64,000 bases of DNA from Dicyema japonicum. Taxonomy: Eukaryota; Dicyemida; Rhombozoa; Dicyemidae. Positions 42,590 to 53,661 of this stretch are shown in pieces (the first letter of the stretch is position 1; each line of letters begins with the position of its first letter). The translations under genes and the position numbers were made by a program. The notes below the pieces were generated by a model. It was not told where the DNA came from. It saw nothing but the letters and a program-made list of their open reading frames with translations, and searched no databases. The stretch lies in the NCBI GenBank assembly GCA_011109175.1, contig RDEW01000017.1, forward strand, positions 1,092,671-1,156,670, in the 5' to 3' direction.

Positions 42590-43090
42590 AATGACAGGTT
42601 ACATCTTCTCTTGTCCTGGTCAGTCTTTGGTTTCTGCTCCATACCAGAGATATCTGACGAATCGATGGATTTATCAACGACACTACTTCTCTATAATGCA
42701 TTTGTTCTCCCTATATAATCAAATGATACGAATACAATATGAGAAGCTGGAAAATACCATTAAAAACATCTACATTCTTTGTTAAAGATCCCTCAAAGAG
42801 ATATTTTTGTTGTGTAAATTCAAGTCCTCAGAAGATAAAATAAGGAGAGATATGTGGGGTCTGTTCGGACATATCTTCAGAATAGATCCAACGCTATTTG
42901 CCAACGACGTTATAGAAGCATATTTCGAGTGCACTTGAGGGTATCGAGAAAGACCGAGATACACGTTGCCTGTTGTAATCCGGAAGATTTAAGGAATTCA
43001 AAAATGATTATAAGTGAGACAGATGACCTAGAAGCTTTCAGCTTAGACAGTCTGGACGTGTATTCTCCCACACATTTAACAGAGCATGTA
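42590..43090 (+). mobile_element. LINE C-terminal fragment (YADD family)
   Basis: Frames at 42850-43010 read RDMWGLFGHIFRIDPTLFAN, DVIEAYFECT and RERPRYTLPVVIRKI, matching RLFGQILRMDLDVPANHVID and GRPRTTLPITL at 49990-50110. A stop and a frame shift interrupt it. Confidence 0.65.
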
Positions 43091-43279
43091 CATTAACATA
43101 TCCATTAAGTATTTGTCACAAGTGATAAAACCTAGTTCATTTTTGATCAGTCAGCAAATATAAATAACGTGGTGTGTCTGTTGTTGTATTTTCTGCTTAA
43201 TTTTGCTTACTCAATAATTTCTGCCTATAAAAATTAAATAACGTGGTGTGTCTTATCCAAGTACTTTATAGTGATTCTG

Positions 43280-44480
43280 CTTATTGAAGAAGTTTGTTTT
43301 TTAGGGTGCGATGCCGTTTTTGGACGACTTCATTAGTAGGGAAGATATTCCTTTCAACGTTTGTCCTCGGGGTAACAAGCGAAAACTTGGGATTCAATGC
43401 TTTGATTGCTCTTTGTTCTTTTACCTGGGATGTGTCAGGCTGTGAAGTTTTTGAAACCTTTGTCTTATTGAATTTTCCGTGACTTTCTGAGACCAAAACA
43501 ATATGATTCCCTTCTTGGAGTCACTAAATCCCTAATTATGTCTAACCCTATTTCTGGGTCACTTATCGGTAACGTTACGTCTGAAGAAATTTTTCTTGCG
43601 TCGAGGTTACGTGTACAGAGGCGTATTCCTTAGCGACTGAGGCTCTATCCCGCGCTATTGACAGGGCTATCTCGTCTTTGGCGACCAAGGATTGGATTTC
43701 ATTATTTCTCTTTTCCTTAATTGCACTTGGATTGGACTCTAATTGTCGAGGAGTTTCTACTGCTGCAAGCCTTAGGAAATCTATTCAGTCGTTTAAGGAT
43801 AGAAATCTTTAATTTTCTTCTCTCTCAAGAGTCCCTTTTCATGGAAACAAAAAGTTTTCTCTTCTCCATTGGATCTGAGAGAATTTTCAATCATATTGGA
43901 CTGCCATTACCCGTTTATTTATCGAATCTGATGTAATGGCTGGGATCAAATCCTTTCTCACCAGGCAGCAGGGGTTTGGATGCTTTACGCTTTGGGCATA
44001 TCAAAGACCTTTCGTCATTTTTAACTTTGAGGTGTTATGGTCACATCGTTAACTAAACACGTTAACATCCTCCCATTGTCTGTGAACTCTTATTCTTCCA
44101 TTGTTTCCCTTCTCGAAGCCTGGTGGTGGAGTCAGGCCTATTGTCACTGGAAGCCTATTCAGAAGATTTGCTTTCAAGCTTTCTTGCTGGCGTGTTATTG
44201 ATGATCTGTCATCCAAACTGAAACCAGTACACTCGGAGAGGGCGTTCGCCTCGGGTGCGAATAGGCCATTTATGCCGCTCGTCCTCTTGTGAACTATTTA
44301 GAATTTCAAAATAAGAAAATATGCTAGCCTTTCAACAAGATTCTACGTACAGCCCATAGTCATCGGGACGGTCTCTTTTCTAAGATGGTTCGGGTCCATG
44401 ATATCGAAAGTGAGCAATGAGCGTCGGGAAACGAGTGGTTGTTCCAAAGGATTTCTCTGGCAGTTGTCAGGGGAAACAGC
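43280..44480 (+). mobile_element. RT fragment of the Cys-His-tailed retroelement family
   Basis: Decayed plus-strand coding. The clearest block is FSKPGGGVRPIVTGSLFRRF (44110-44170), followed by LKPVHSERAF then CE-I/V-HAAR-type sequence, the RPI...RR....QxGVGxxxGxExxVHAxR order of an RT family in marine invertebrates. Earlier frames (43620-43930) are open but weak. The end of this type of polyprotein is seen separately at 15489-16040. Confidence 0.5.
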
Positions 44481-44519
44481 AATTCCATCCTATCAGCTGG
44501 GTTATTTTGATTGTCTTAT

Positions 44520-44740
44520 TTTTATTAGCACTTTCACGAGAGCCATAATATTTATAGCCCCGCATGTGCAGCAAAAAATATAAGAGAAAGAGTTAGCTTG
44601 TTCCAAGCTCTTCTGTTCTTAGCCAGATCTCTCATTGTGTCCAGGTCATCAGCAGATGCCAATGTTTTCTTTACGCCTTTCAGATCCCCTTGTAAAACGA
44701 CCGGGAGGGTTGTTTTCGGTCTTCGATGAAAGCGTTTTAC
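44520..44740 (-). mobile_element. LINE 3' end with shared tail
   Basis: Minus strand: RFHRRPKTTLPVVLQGDLKG, then SADDLDTMRDLAKNRRAWNK and a stop, followed by the tail at 44575-44530 containing GGGGCTATAAATATTATGGC. This is the clean end of the family seen at 30320-31130 and 49460-50275. Confidence 0.85.
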
Positions 44741-44754
44741 ATTGGAGGAGGAGT

Positions 44755-45808
44755 AGTTAAATTAGATTAAATTCCAAAGACCACTGTTTAACCGAAAAAA
44801 ACTAAATAAGTGATCTTCCATTGCGATATTCGGGGAATTGTCTTGTTACGTAATAAATTATTCACATTTTAATTAAAATTACAATATTTTATTAAAAATT
44901 ATTCCAGAAAGATATCGAACCTATGCCACAAGAAAAGCTTAGAAAGATCAAGACAAGTAGTATTGAGATAAGGTCATATTATGAAAGGAAACAACAATGG
45001 AAAGTAATTCAATTGTCTCTAAAACCACAAACCGCGTTATTAACCGAGAATCCATATTAATAACAAGATTATCCCAGCCAATACAAGGCTAAACATCCTG
45101 GAAGGCATGTTTGACTAGAGACTTTCTTCAACCAAACATGTGGAAAACAAAGTGGAGTATCGATAAAGAGAATGACCATCAAAGATCGTTTAAAAAACTC
45201 TTGGAAGAAAAGTGGATACTTCACCATCTTCTAAGCCAGTTTGTCCTACGAATATTTGAACGATGCATCATTACAATGGCCATTGCCAGTTCTTCCGTGA
45301 ACAAGTTGATTACAATCCATGAAAGCACCAATAGACTCATCGGTTCTAATCCCGAGACTATGACTCTTGAAGCACTTCTACTCGGACGAAAACAAAAAAT
45401 TCAGAATGCCTGGCAACCATGAACCAGACACATCGCGACACCCTTATTCAATAATCTTAAAAGCCACCCGAGATACAAGAAGACTCCAGACCCTTTAAGA
45501 AGAGGGGTTCAAAATGGCCGTGCCAGCAGCTGGGATTATTTAATTTGCCATGGCATTCATTCTCTTTAACCGTAGCAATAAACAATAATAAAACCACAAA
45601 CCGCACCGTATCCCCAGTGCTTTGTGATAAAGTCAAATATAAATTTTCAAACAAAAAATAACACAAAAAATAAAATTAATAATTAAAATAATAAATTAAA
45701 ATATTTACGAACGATTGTTTAATTATAATGCCAATTAAATGCAAATAGTTGATATACTTTAACTAATTTTTAACAAAATCAGTTTGTATCTAATCTTGTA
45801 GGCTAAAA
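44755..45808. other. Spacer with unrecognised frames
   Basis: 44755-44830 carries a short piece of the dispersed repeat. A 103-codon plus-strand frame at 45111-45422 (with WSIDKENDHQRSFKKLLEEK and IHESTNRLIGSNPETMTLEA) is open but unrecognised, and its context is repeat-like. The rest is AT-rich. Confidence 0.35.
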
Positions 45809-46921
45809 ATGAATTTTGAAAGTACTGCAGGAATAACCTCTCGTTCCCATTCTGCAGAGAATGTCTCCATGTTGGAGAAAGGAGTGCGCTGGCTGAAGGC
45901 CACGAATGAAAACTGGCAAGAAAAACGGCTTTTGAAGAACAGAATGGAAATTCTCGTCATTGGTCTCCCAATGTCAGGAAAAACTTGCTTTCTTAACAAC
46001 TTCGGGCTCAAACAGTCTTCGGATTTCGTCAAGAAACGATCAAAGACGCAAGGACTGTGATAGAAAACCTGATTCTCATAACTATGGACAAACTTGTCGA
46101 GATTCTGCTAAAAGAAACTGACTTTATGCCTCATCTTAATGAGCTACTCGAAGGTTTTCAGAACAGAAGAAAGAAACTTGAGAGCCTATCGAGGCTAAAA
46201 GTGATAATAAATCAGATTCTTTTGTATCCAATGTCAGAAAATGCGATTTTAAAGCACTACTTTGAATTTGTATTTAATTATGTTAGTTTTAGCCCCAAAA
46301 TTTTCGATATTTCCTGGACAGAATCAATAAATTTGATAATAAAGTAATTTATGACACTACTCAATTTAGGGATATTTAACAACTGCAGATGACATCATCA
46401 GAGCTCCGATTCATTCAGAAGAAGTCGAGGAGGCCGGGTTGATCATTCGAAGGAATCCTTATGCTATTACCGTTCTCAGTGGATCCCGGCTGTTGGCTTC
46501 AGTCAAATCCACGGCATTTTTTTCTAAATCAGCTGCAATTATTTTCATAGTGAATTTGGATCGTTTTGAATACGATCTGGAAAAGGCTTTTCAAGTTTTC
46601 CACGAGATAACCCACATATCATACTTAGACAGAGCTTCCTTTCTGATTCTCCTCAATAGAAGCAAGGATTTCAGTAAGAAAATCAACTCAGTTAACTTTG
46701 CCGGTGTTTTTCCTGATTTTAACAAATATGATACTGAAACTGGACAAGCGAAAAGAGTCGAAGAGTACACTAACAATCGTCTGAAAAAATGTCTTTTGAA
46801 GAGTCAAATTCAGTATTCACATGCGTGTGATATTGTTTGTTGCTTCTCAACCAGAGACTTTCACTATTGCATAAAGTCAACTGTAATGAGTTACAATTTG
46901 TCTAACTACTATTTTATGTGA
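45809..46921 (+). CDS. Highly divergent G-protein alpha subunit-like protein
   Basis: The architecture follows heterotrimeric G-alpha along its whole length: N-terminal helix, NRMEILVIGLPMSGKTCFLN at the P-loop, an all-helical insert (46060-46340), ADDIIRAPIHSEEVEEAGLI at switch I, FSKSAAIIFIVNLDRFEYDL after switch II, FLILLNRSKDF at the NKxD position, CDIVCCFSTRDFHYCIKSTV at the TCAT position, and an end at 46921. Key residues are lost: the P-loop GxGESGKST is GLPMSGKTC, the switch I catalytic Arg is replaced, DVGGQ is replaced by VLSGS so the catalytic Gln is gone, and NKxD is not preserved. One intron of about 26 nt lies near 46346-46371. The frame breaks at 46021 (GG) and near the donor look like run-length errors. 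It may bind nucleotide poorly or not at all. Confidence 0.75.
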
Positions 46922-47340
46922 CTCAATAATTCATTAACTTTAAATGTTGTCACAACAGTTTAATGGGTCAGACTGAGTTATTTTAATATGTAATCTTTGC
47001 TGTTGTGCAAGTCTTGAAGAGAAAGTATTATGATTTATTAATCAGCAATTGAAATCAAAATGAGGTTAATTTAAACATGGAGATTAACAATTGCCAATTA
47101 AAATTTAATTTAGCGAAATTGATTTGGACAATTAGGCGTACTTTAGTGGTAAACATATCGATTTATGCCTTCAAGTGGAAATTATCTAAAATTATCATTG
47201 CGTTTAAATATTGAAATCAGGTTAGGATTTTAATAATTTAAAATCAAAGAATTAAATTAATAATTTATGAAATTAAATAATTTAAATTCATCGTATCGTT
47301 TATTGTCATTCAGGCTTTAGTAAATCAATCTGAAAACAAA
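46922..47340. other. AT-rich intergenic spacer
   Basis: No coding block is seen between the G-alpha-like gene and the MYST gene. It presumably holds the former's 3' UTR and the latter's promoter. Confidence 0.45.
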
Positions 47341-48792
47341 ATGACATCCACACAATGTCCCGTACCTGGCTGTAATTCTAAAGGTCATTTATCTTCCAAA
47401 TACACCAAGCACAATCTTCCATACCAATGTCCGCTGTTCCACAACCTCACTTTATCTCAATGCAAAGTTTATTACTTAAAACCTAATTTAGAAATCTCAT
47501 GCAAAGTTTATTACTTAAAACCTAATTTAGAAAATAATAAATGTTCGTAATGATATCGTATCAAGCAAAAAACGGCCTCGTGAATATTATGACGTCATTC
47601 TTGACTGGCATCTTGACAAAGAACTGCTTGAAAATTCCCGTTCGAAAAGAGACACATTTTCCCTCCTTGAGTATTCACGAGAACCTCTCCTTGAAGAATA
47701 TGCCACCCCAAATATGCTTTTGTTCTTCAGAAAGGCTCAAATCCAACTATCCACTAACCTAGTTTATCTTTTTTAATTATAAGCTCGCCGTTCAAAAAAA
47801 CTATCAAAAGTTGAAGGAATTGTCGACAGAAGACAGGGAAGATGAATTTTGCTTGCAACAACTTCAAATGGGTGATTTCCTGTTCGATGTGACCTATTCT
47901 GCCCCCTTGCCACATAATGTATGTCTAAGTCATATGGTCTACGCTTGTGAGTTCTGCTTTAAGCTTTTATCCGACTTTGAAGCCTTTCAAAGACATGTGG
48001 TTTATCGGTAATTAATTTCAAGAGTAAATGCCCTCTCAAATGTCCCCCTGGTAGGGAAATCTACAGAAAAGGAGACATTTCCGTGACTGAAGTGGACGGA
48101 AGTGAGGCACAGGTCGTTATAGTAGACATTTATATAGATGTATTGTCGGAACTTGTGTTTACTGGGAAAGCTATTCATTGGGCAAAAAACACTGTTGCAC
48201 GACGTTTTCTGTTTTTTGTTTTACATTCTGACACAAGTGGATGATTCTGGAAGTCACTTTGTGGGTTACTTTTCTAAAAGTCTACGTTTATATTTATTTT
48301 GAAGGAAAAAAATTCAGATTTCAATCTTTCCTGCATTCTAGTAATGCCAAATCACCAAAAGAAAGGATATGGTCAGCTATTGATTGAACTGAGTTTGTTA
48401 TTTATTTATTTTCTGGCTATTCTTTGAGTCTGGCTGAAGGACGTTTGGGTTCACCTGAACGACCCATTTCTGATAAGGGGCTGATTGCTTATCGGTCGTT
48501 TTGGCAGGATAAATTGGTGGAATTTTTGAGTAATCGAGGTCGGGCAAGGAAGTTGAATATTTCTGGTTGTCATTGATGTTTTATGAGATTTGGCAGCAAA
48601 GTCTGGGATAAATATTAGGGATTTGATTTCGACTCTTGAAGAGATGGAACTCATAAAATGTGTTAGGGACGATAAACGGATTATTTTGTGTCCAGAGGTG
48701 ATCCTTTTTACTTAAATTAGGCAAAATTGGAAAAGTATAAGCTTTCTACCAAAAAGTTATTTGATTCTGAGTGCTTAATACTTTATAAATGA
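47341..48792 (+). CDS. KAT7: MYST histone acetyltransferase, HBO1/KAT7 type
   Basis: KAT7 acetylates histone H3/H4 tails, mainly H3K14 and H4. The start at 47341 opens with a C2HC finger, [20 protein letters not shown] ... CPLFHNLT, specific to the KAT7 branch. The MYST domain follows: [20 protein letters not shown] (zinc finger), [45 protein letters not shown] (autoacetylated Lys region), [20 protein letters not shown] (catalytic Cys region and acetyl-CoA loop QxxGxG), [20 protein letters not shown] (catalytic Glu), and a helical C-terminus to 48792. Introns can be read at 48008-48024 (only 17 nt), about 25 nt near 48114-48138, 32 nt inside the GNAT fold and 22 nt near 48560. A tandem duplication at 47461-47530 copies an intron. 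The linker N-terminal to MYST is short compared with vertebrates. Confidence 0.93.
47461..47535 (+). repeat. 39-bp tandem duplication containing a whole mini-intron
   Basis: Sequence starting TGCAAAGTTTATTACTTAAA at 47461 is repeated from 47500. Each copy holds a complete 25-nt GT...AG intron (47467-47491 and 47506-47530). Only splicing from the first donor to the second acceptor (64 nt) keeps the MYST frame. Confidence 0.9.
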
Positions 48793-48859
48793 TTTGGGGT
48801 TATTGTACATAATATTTGTTCTTTTGGGGTTTCAATTTATTAATATAAAACAAATATCG

Positions 48860-49172
48860 AGTGGCATAGTGGTTAGGTGTCGGCTAAAGTGACTTAGGCT
48901 ACGGGTTCGATTCTCGCTGCTGTTCACCTGGTGGAAGGTTCCACGCATCTACTATGCCAAAAGGGTTTGACGAGTGACGCCGTCATCAGTGGATACTCAC
49001 TGCGGAACTGGATTGTCTAGAAAGGACCCACACACAAGAAAAAGAAAATAGAGGTGAAGATCATTTTTTGGTTCTACGATTAACTGTTTTTTACTTAAAT
49101 AAAGTGTGTGTCCTGCCTATGCGGAGCTATAAATATTATGGCTCTCGTGAAAAGGCTATTAAAAAAACAAAT
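48860..49172 (+). mobile_element. tRNA-derived SINE, best copy
   Basis: The head has an A-box-like TGGCATAGTGGTTAGG (48863-48878) and a B box GGGTTCGATTCTC (48904-48916), spaced as in a tRNA gene. The body includes CGTCATCAGTGGATACTCAC and TGCGGAACTGGATTGTCTAG. The 3' part ends with GCGGAGCTATAAATATTATG and GCTCTCGTGAAAAGGCT, then an A-rich end. Minus-strand and diverged copies are at 50511-50700 and 14810-15080. The tail matches local LINE ends. Confidence 0.85.
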
Positions 49173-49373
49173 ATGGTAAACACTTTCACGACATAAATGA
49201 AAGCGATTGGTCTTAATAGCTGCTGGTTCACTACAGGTGGCGAGTAATCACGTAGAAAACGACATTAATGGTAGACCTATTATGATATTCGCAATTTATG
49301 TTTGGTGAAGGCCGGGATAACCTGGTTTTTTTATTCTGGCTTTGACGGCGGTTTTCTGGTTCAATAAACTTAG

Positions 49374-49450
49374 AAAAATGTGATTTTTAATCAAAAATAT
49401 TATATAAATCAAAAGTAATAGTCAAAAAAGTCAAATTTTATTTTTTATAG
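49374..49450. repeat. AT-rich GTCAAAA repeat
   Basis: Second copy of the segment at 8318-8400. It sits directly upstream of the LINE fragment that starts near 49460. Confidence 0.6.
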
Positions 49451-49459
49451 GACAGTAAA

Positions 49460-50275
49460 TATACTTTTATTATGAGTTGATTTACGCAGACGATCTGGAC
49501 TTTGTATCGGATATTCTGAATTTCTCAAGTACATAAACGAACATCTTCCTAACATTTTCCAAAAATGGTTCTTGAAGATAAACACTGACAAAACGGAATT
49601 TACATCATTCAGCCGTGCAGAGAGGATATCCGACGAGACGTGGAGAAGACATAAAAAGGTCGGATCGCTCATGTGGGACGAGGAAGATGTAGCTCGACGG
49701 AAAATCCTTGCAACTGTGCTTTCAGAAGCCTATCTAAAATATGGAGTTCGGGAAGAAGACTTTGTGGAAAAATAAAGCTTATGATATACAAATACTTTGT
49801 TGTGCCCATTCTAATATATAACTGTGGGACATGGGGTTTGTCTAAACGGGCAATGGAGTCTATTGACAGTTTCGACCGCAGTATGCTCCGGAAGGCACTT
49901 AATATTCATTACAAAATGAAAATCAATAACGAACAATTATATAAGTTGAGCAAAACAGAACCATTATCCATAGAAATCAGAAGATCGAGATAGAGACTGT
50001 TCGGTCAAATTCTGAGGATGGACCTGGATGTCCCGGCAAATCACGTAATAGATGAATATTTCATGGAAAAAACAAAATCATTCCGAGGAAGGCCTAGAAC
50101 AACCTTACCTATCACGCTAAATGAGGACCTAAAAGCCATAGGCAGGAAGTTGAAAACAATGGATGACCTCGATGAACTAAGAGATCTTGCGAAACGGAGA
50201 GGCCTTTGGATGCGATTGGTGCAAAGGGTGGCCGGCGCGGCACAAGGGAATTTTAATTGACTTTTGTTTTTTTTC
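49460..50275 (+). mobile_element. LINE C-terminal half (YADD family), relatively well preserved
   Basis: Plus strand: ELIYADDLDFVSD (49469-49507), then WFLKINTDKTEFTSFSR, WRRHKKVGSLMWDEEDVARR, LMIYKYFVVPILIYNCGTWG, LSKRAMESIDSFDRSMLRKA, TEPLSIEIRRSR, RLFGQILRMDLDVPANHVID, FRGRPRTTLPITLNEDLKA, and ELRDLAKRRGLWMRLVQRVA, stop near 50260 followed by an (ATA)n run. A frame change near 49770 and a stop at 49991 inactivate it. The N-terminal RT and endonuclease are missing. Confidence 0.88.
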
Positions 50276-50510
50276 ATGTGTTCTCGGCAGTGCTGATAAT
50301 AATAATAAATATACTTTTATTAAGGAAAGATAAGAGACTAAACGGTTATATAGCGGCCGAATAAATCAGCTGACCAAGGATCTCATCATTATGGGATTTT
50401 AGTCGATTGTCTCCAAGAGACTGAGCTAAGTAGAGATTTAAACGAACTAGTGAGACCATATAAGTTAATCTTCCTTAAACAACAATGTTGACACTATGAA
50501 CAAGGTTTTT

Positions 50511-50700
50511 TTTAATAGCCTTTTCACGAGAGCCATAATATTTATAGCTCCGCATAGGCAGGACACACACTTTACTTAAGTAAAAAACAGTTAATTTTAA
50601 CTAATCGTAGAACGAAGGAATGATCTTCACTTCTTTTTTTCTTTTTCTTGTGTGTGGGTCCTTTCTAGACAATCCAGTTCCGCAGCGATCCATAAACCCA
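50511..50700 (-). mobile_element. SINE copy, 5'-truncated, inverted relative to 48860-49172
   Basis: Reverse complement matches the SINE from TGCGGAACTGGATTGTCTAG through AAAGGACCCACACACAAG, the AAAAAG tract, TACGATTA, GTGTGTCCTGCCTATGCGGA and the GGCTCTCGTGAAAAGGCTA tail. The tRNA-like head is absent. Confidence 0.85.
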
Positions 50701-51269
50701 CTCGATCCAAAAGTGCTGGAGTTCAGTGACAGAATAGCAGTATTGCAATTAACGACTGGAAAAAGCCTCTAACAATTATTAAAATATAGGTTGAAGTTGA
50801 CAATTTTTACTCTAATCTCGTTGTGGTGATGGGGGAAATACGTGCTTCCTCTTCACTTTCTTTGCGGGTGATTGGAACGTAACATCTAGTAGAGATGAAG
50901 ATTTCAGAGGAATGAGAAACAACCTTAATTGTACTAATCTGACTGACTTTTGTGCATTTGATCTTTTTCTGTTAACATGGAATTCAAACATCCGGCGAGA
51001 CATGTGACTTTTTGGGTGGGACAATCTGAAGTCGGTTGTTCAGGTGAACCGATTTAGCGTGACAGTATGTGGTCTACATATTCAAAAGGAGTTGGAAACG
51101 CCAGGGAGCACCTAATGCTCACCAAAAATGACCACTAGACCCCCTCTTCCCAGGATCTGGTTGTAGAAATGATCGGTGGTTTCCTCGTGAAAAGTACCAT
51201 TTCGTATGATAGATCTCTACATGATTTTTTTATATCTGTGACGACGTATCACAGATTATAAGTAAAACT
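50701..51269. other. Spacer without recognised gene
   Basis: A 70-codon minus-strand frame at 50812-51024 is not recognised. Otherwise nothing is visible. Confidence 0.35.
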
Positions 51270-53300
51270 TATTATTATAAGCACTCATCGCCTTGCCATA
51301 ATGGTTATAGCAAGCACGTGCAACACAAGAAACAATGTTATTAGTTAGCCTTACATCCTCCACGGTTACACGAAATCGATCTCAGCTCTCCCAGATTGTA
51401 TCCCGTCTTTAGGCATTTCCTCACTCTTTGGAAGTCTTTGTGCAGTATGATAGGAGTTGTTATCCTTGGTCAGCCACGGAAGCATTTCCCTCGAACATGA
51501 AGTGATCTTCGCCACATTCGCTGGGTCAGCGAGATCAATACAAAGAATGTGGTCAAACAGTCTTCATCAGGCAAAATGTCGCCAACGTTGATCAAGGTGT
51601 TGTCCATTCGTTTGATTTCGGTTATTTCCCGGTTTACGATTAGGGACAATTCACTTAATTTGTCTGGTGCATTTTTCAGTAGATGTGAGAGAGCTTCTGT
51701 ATCCTCTGATATGAAATCCACATCATCCGCGTACACGATTTCCTTTATTTTTCCTTCGTAGCACGTTCTTAGATCCCTAAGTGCGACTTCGAGATTTATC
51801 ACAAATAGTAGTGGAGAGAAAATCTCCCTGATGACTGCCAATTGTAGTTTTGAAAGGCCTAGGTATAGTTCTTCCAATCCTGACTGACAGATCAGTACTA
51901 GATAGCAGTACTCGGATAATCCTTTGTAACAATTTGGTCAACAAATTGTCGTAGGGCATCCATTAGCTTTTGTCTGCTAAAAGCGTCGAAAGCTCTTGAC
52001 ATATCGATCCCCATGATGGTCGTGCCATTTTTATATTTTTGTTGCACACCGCCACCTATGGTTGCCACAAAACCTTCCTTCACGAAATCCGCTATGGCTT
52101 GCTGAGAGTATTTTCTTGGACCAAAGCAATAACCTTGCGTATTGTGATTAACAATAATACTGAACGTAGGCTTTCTAGTAATCCTTTTAGTTTGTTAGGC
52201 TTTAGTATATCAATATACCTTTTTCCAGGGGTCATACCGAGTTAGATGTAAACATTCCATAACGAGTCTGGGTGGCCCAGTGACATGTTTCCAGCTGTCT
52301 ATTGTCTCACTCCAAGGTGTGTGTTCAAGGCAAAGCAAATAATACTTCTAGTCTGGTCCCATAGGTCTTGTATAGTCATATTAGTCGGTAGTGTATTTAG
52401 GTGGGTCTCAATATGCTTTTGGTAATTTACCTCCACCAACGGCTGAGAGCAGAGCTATTTTCGGTGCCTGCGTGCGTGGCTGATTCGTTGAAGTTTTATG
52501 TTTGTTTGTCTGTTCCTCCTCTCTCTTCCTATTAGAGTGGCGTCATGTGATCCATCTGTCTAGGTGGCGCCCAGTGCATGGCTGGCACGAAAAAGGATCA
52601 TTTATTCTTCCCCACTCAACTGGAGGGGTTTCACAACTGCAACTATGGACGTCTTTTACCATTTATGTTGATTCGGATGAACTCTGTTTCTGAGAAGTAG
52701 AAACTGGATACACTTAATTAGTTGTTTACTTTAACTTCTTTCTCGGTGTATCCAAGGTTAATAAATTAATTAAATTATACATGGTTAAGGTAAGGCGGTG
52801 GCGCTTTGGTTAGGTTCGGGTTCTTTCTACCAATGTAGTATTTATTCAGGCAGAACTTGCCAATTACCATTTTATTGTCACTATTTATCATCGATCCTCC
52901 GTAAGAACGGACATTATGAAGTTGGGGTTTGCCCTTAGTCCGACAAATGATGTGGTCAAGTTGATTTAATATATTGACACTTTCGTTTTCAGAGTTCTTT
53001 CTATGGTCAGTCCATGTGCTCCTGTGGCGAGCTGGATGCATAAAGTCAGTGTTTCCGAGGAATAGATCATTCACTAGCCAGTAGTGTTCCCGGAGTGTTT
53101 TTCCACTCCCGTCCATATCTGCCGATGAACGATTCCTTTCCATCGCGTCGTATCCCAACTTTTCGTTAAAGTCTCCGGCAATTAATATCAGCGATAAATT
53201 TTCAGTTTCTGAGTAAGTCCTTAATAATTGGCAGAAGTCATCCAGTTTTTCAAAAATCTACCACTATGTGAGTATACACGTTAATGATTGTCATGTAGCT
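51270..53300 (-). mobile_element. LINE with endonuclease, RT and 3' tail, internally rearranged
   Basis: On the minus strand: an apurinic-type endonuclease C-terminal half, LGYDAMERNRSSADMDGSGK, NTDFMHPARHRSTWTDHRKN, NQLDHIICRTKGKPQLHNVR, GGSMINSDNKMVIGKF (53165-52850). After a gap holding a dispersed-repeat copy come GGVQQKYKNGTTIMGIDMSR and AFDAFSRQKLMDAL (52060-51950), EIVYADDVDFISEDTEALSH (51745-51690), and then a jump from IKRMDNTLINVGD straight to LHVRGKCFRG and GLRITTPIILHKDF-like sequence, so much of the thumb is deleted. The end (51320-51270) has a diverged form of the shared tail. Inactive. Confidence 0.85.
52540..52700 (-). repeat. Dispersed repeat, copy C (reverse)
   Basis: Reverse complement matches copies A and B over GGATCC/ATCATTT, CCAGGCATTGGGCG (here GGCGCCCAGTGCATGGCTGG) and GTGATCCA.CT. 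It is nested in the LINE at 51270-53300, hence younger than that insertion. Confidence 0.65.
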
Positions 53301-53661
53301 TTTGGAAGGGTACATGTCATTCATCCTGATTTTCAGGAAATTGATATATTTGAGAAAACAAGGTAATCATGGACTGCAATACCTTGTCCTTAATGTTTTT
53401 ATTCTCGACTAAATAACCCACAATCGTCTGGTTCGAAGCCAGACACCTGATCCATTAGGCCTTATCCAGTTAACCTTGGGTTCAATTTTTTAACATTCTT
53501 CAAATTACAACTGAGAATTTCATGAAAAATATTGAAAAATAATTAAATTTGTAATAAAAATATATCTTATTATAAATAAATAAATAAAATTATTAAAGAT
53601 GCAACCTGGTGATGTGGATCCTCGAATACAAAGTTGTGGTAAGTAATATAATTTAGTGAAA
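53301..53661. other. Spacer and promoter region of WDR70
   Basis: AT-rich. A candidate upstream exon at 53599-53638 (MQPGDVDPRIQSC) with an 18-nt GT-AG intron would extend WDR70 in frame. Confidence 0.4.

Noticed and set aside
45520-45545. GCTGGGATTATTTAATT shared with an NDUFS7 intron (41455-41471)
   Set aside because: Only about 17 AT-rich bases match with no flanking similarity; chance is sufficient.
48863-48926. A functional tRNA gene
   Set aside because: A and B boxes are present, but the acceptor stem does not close and the sequence continues into a repeated SINE body.
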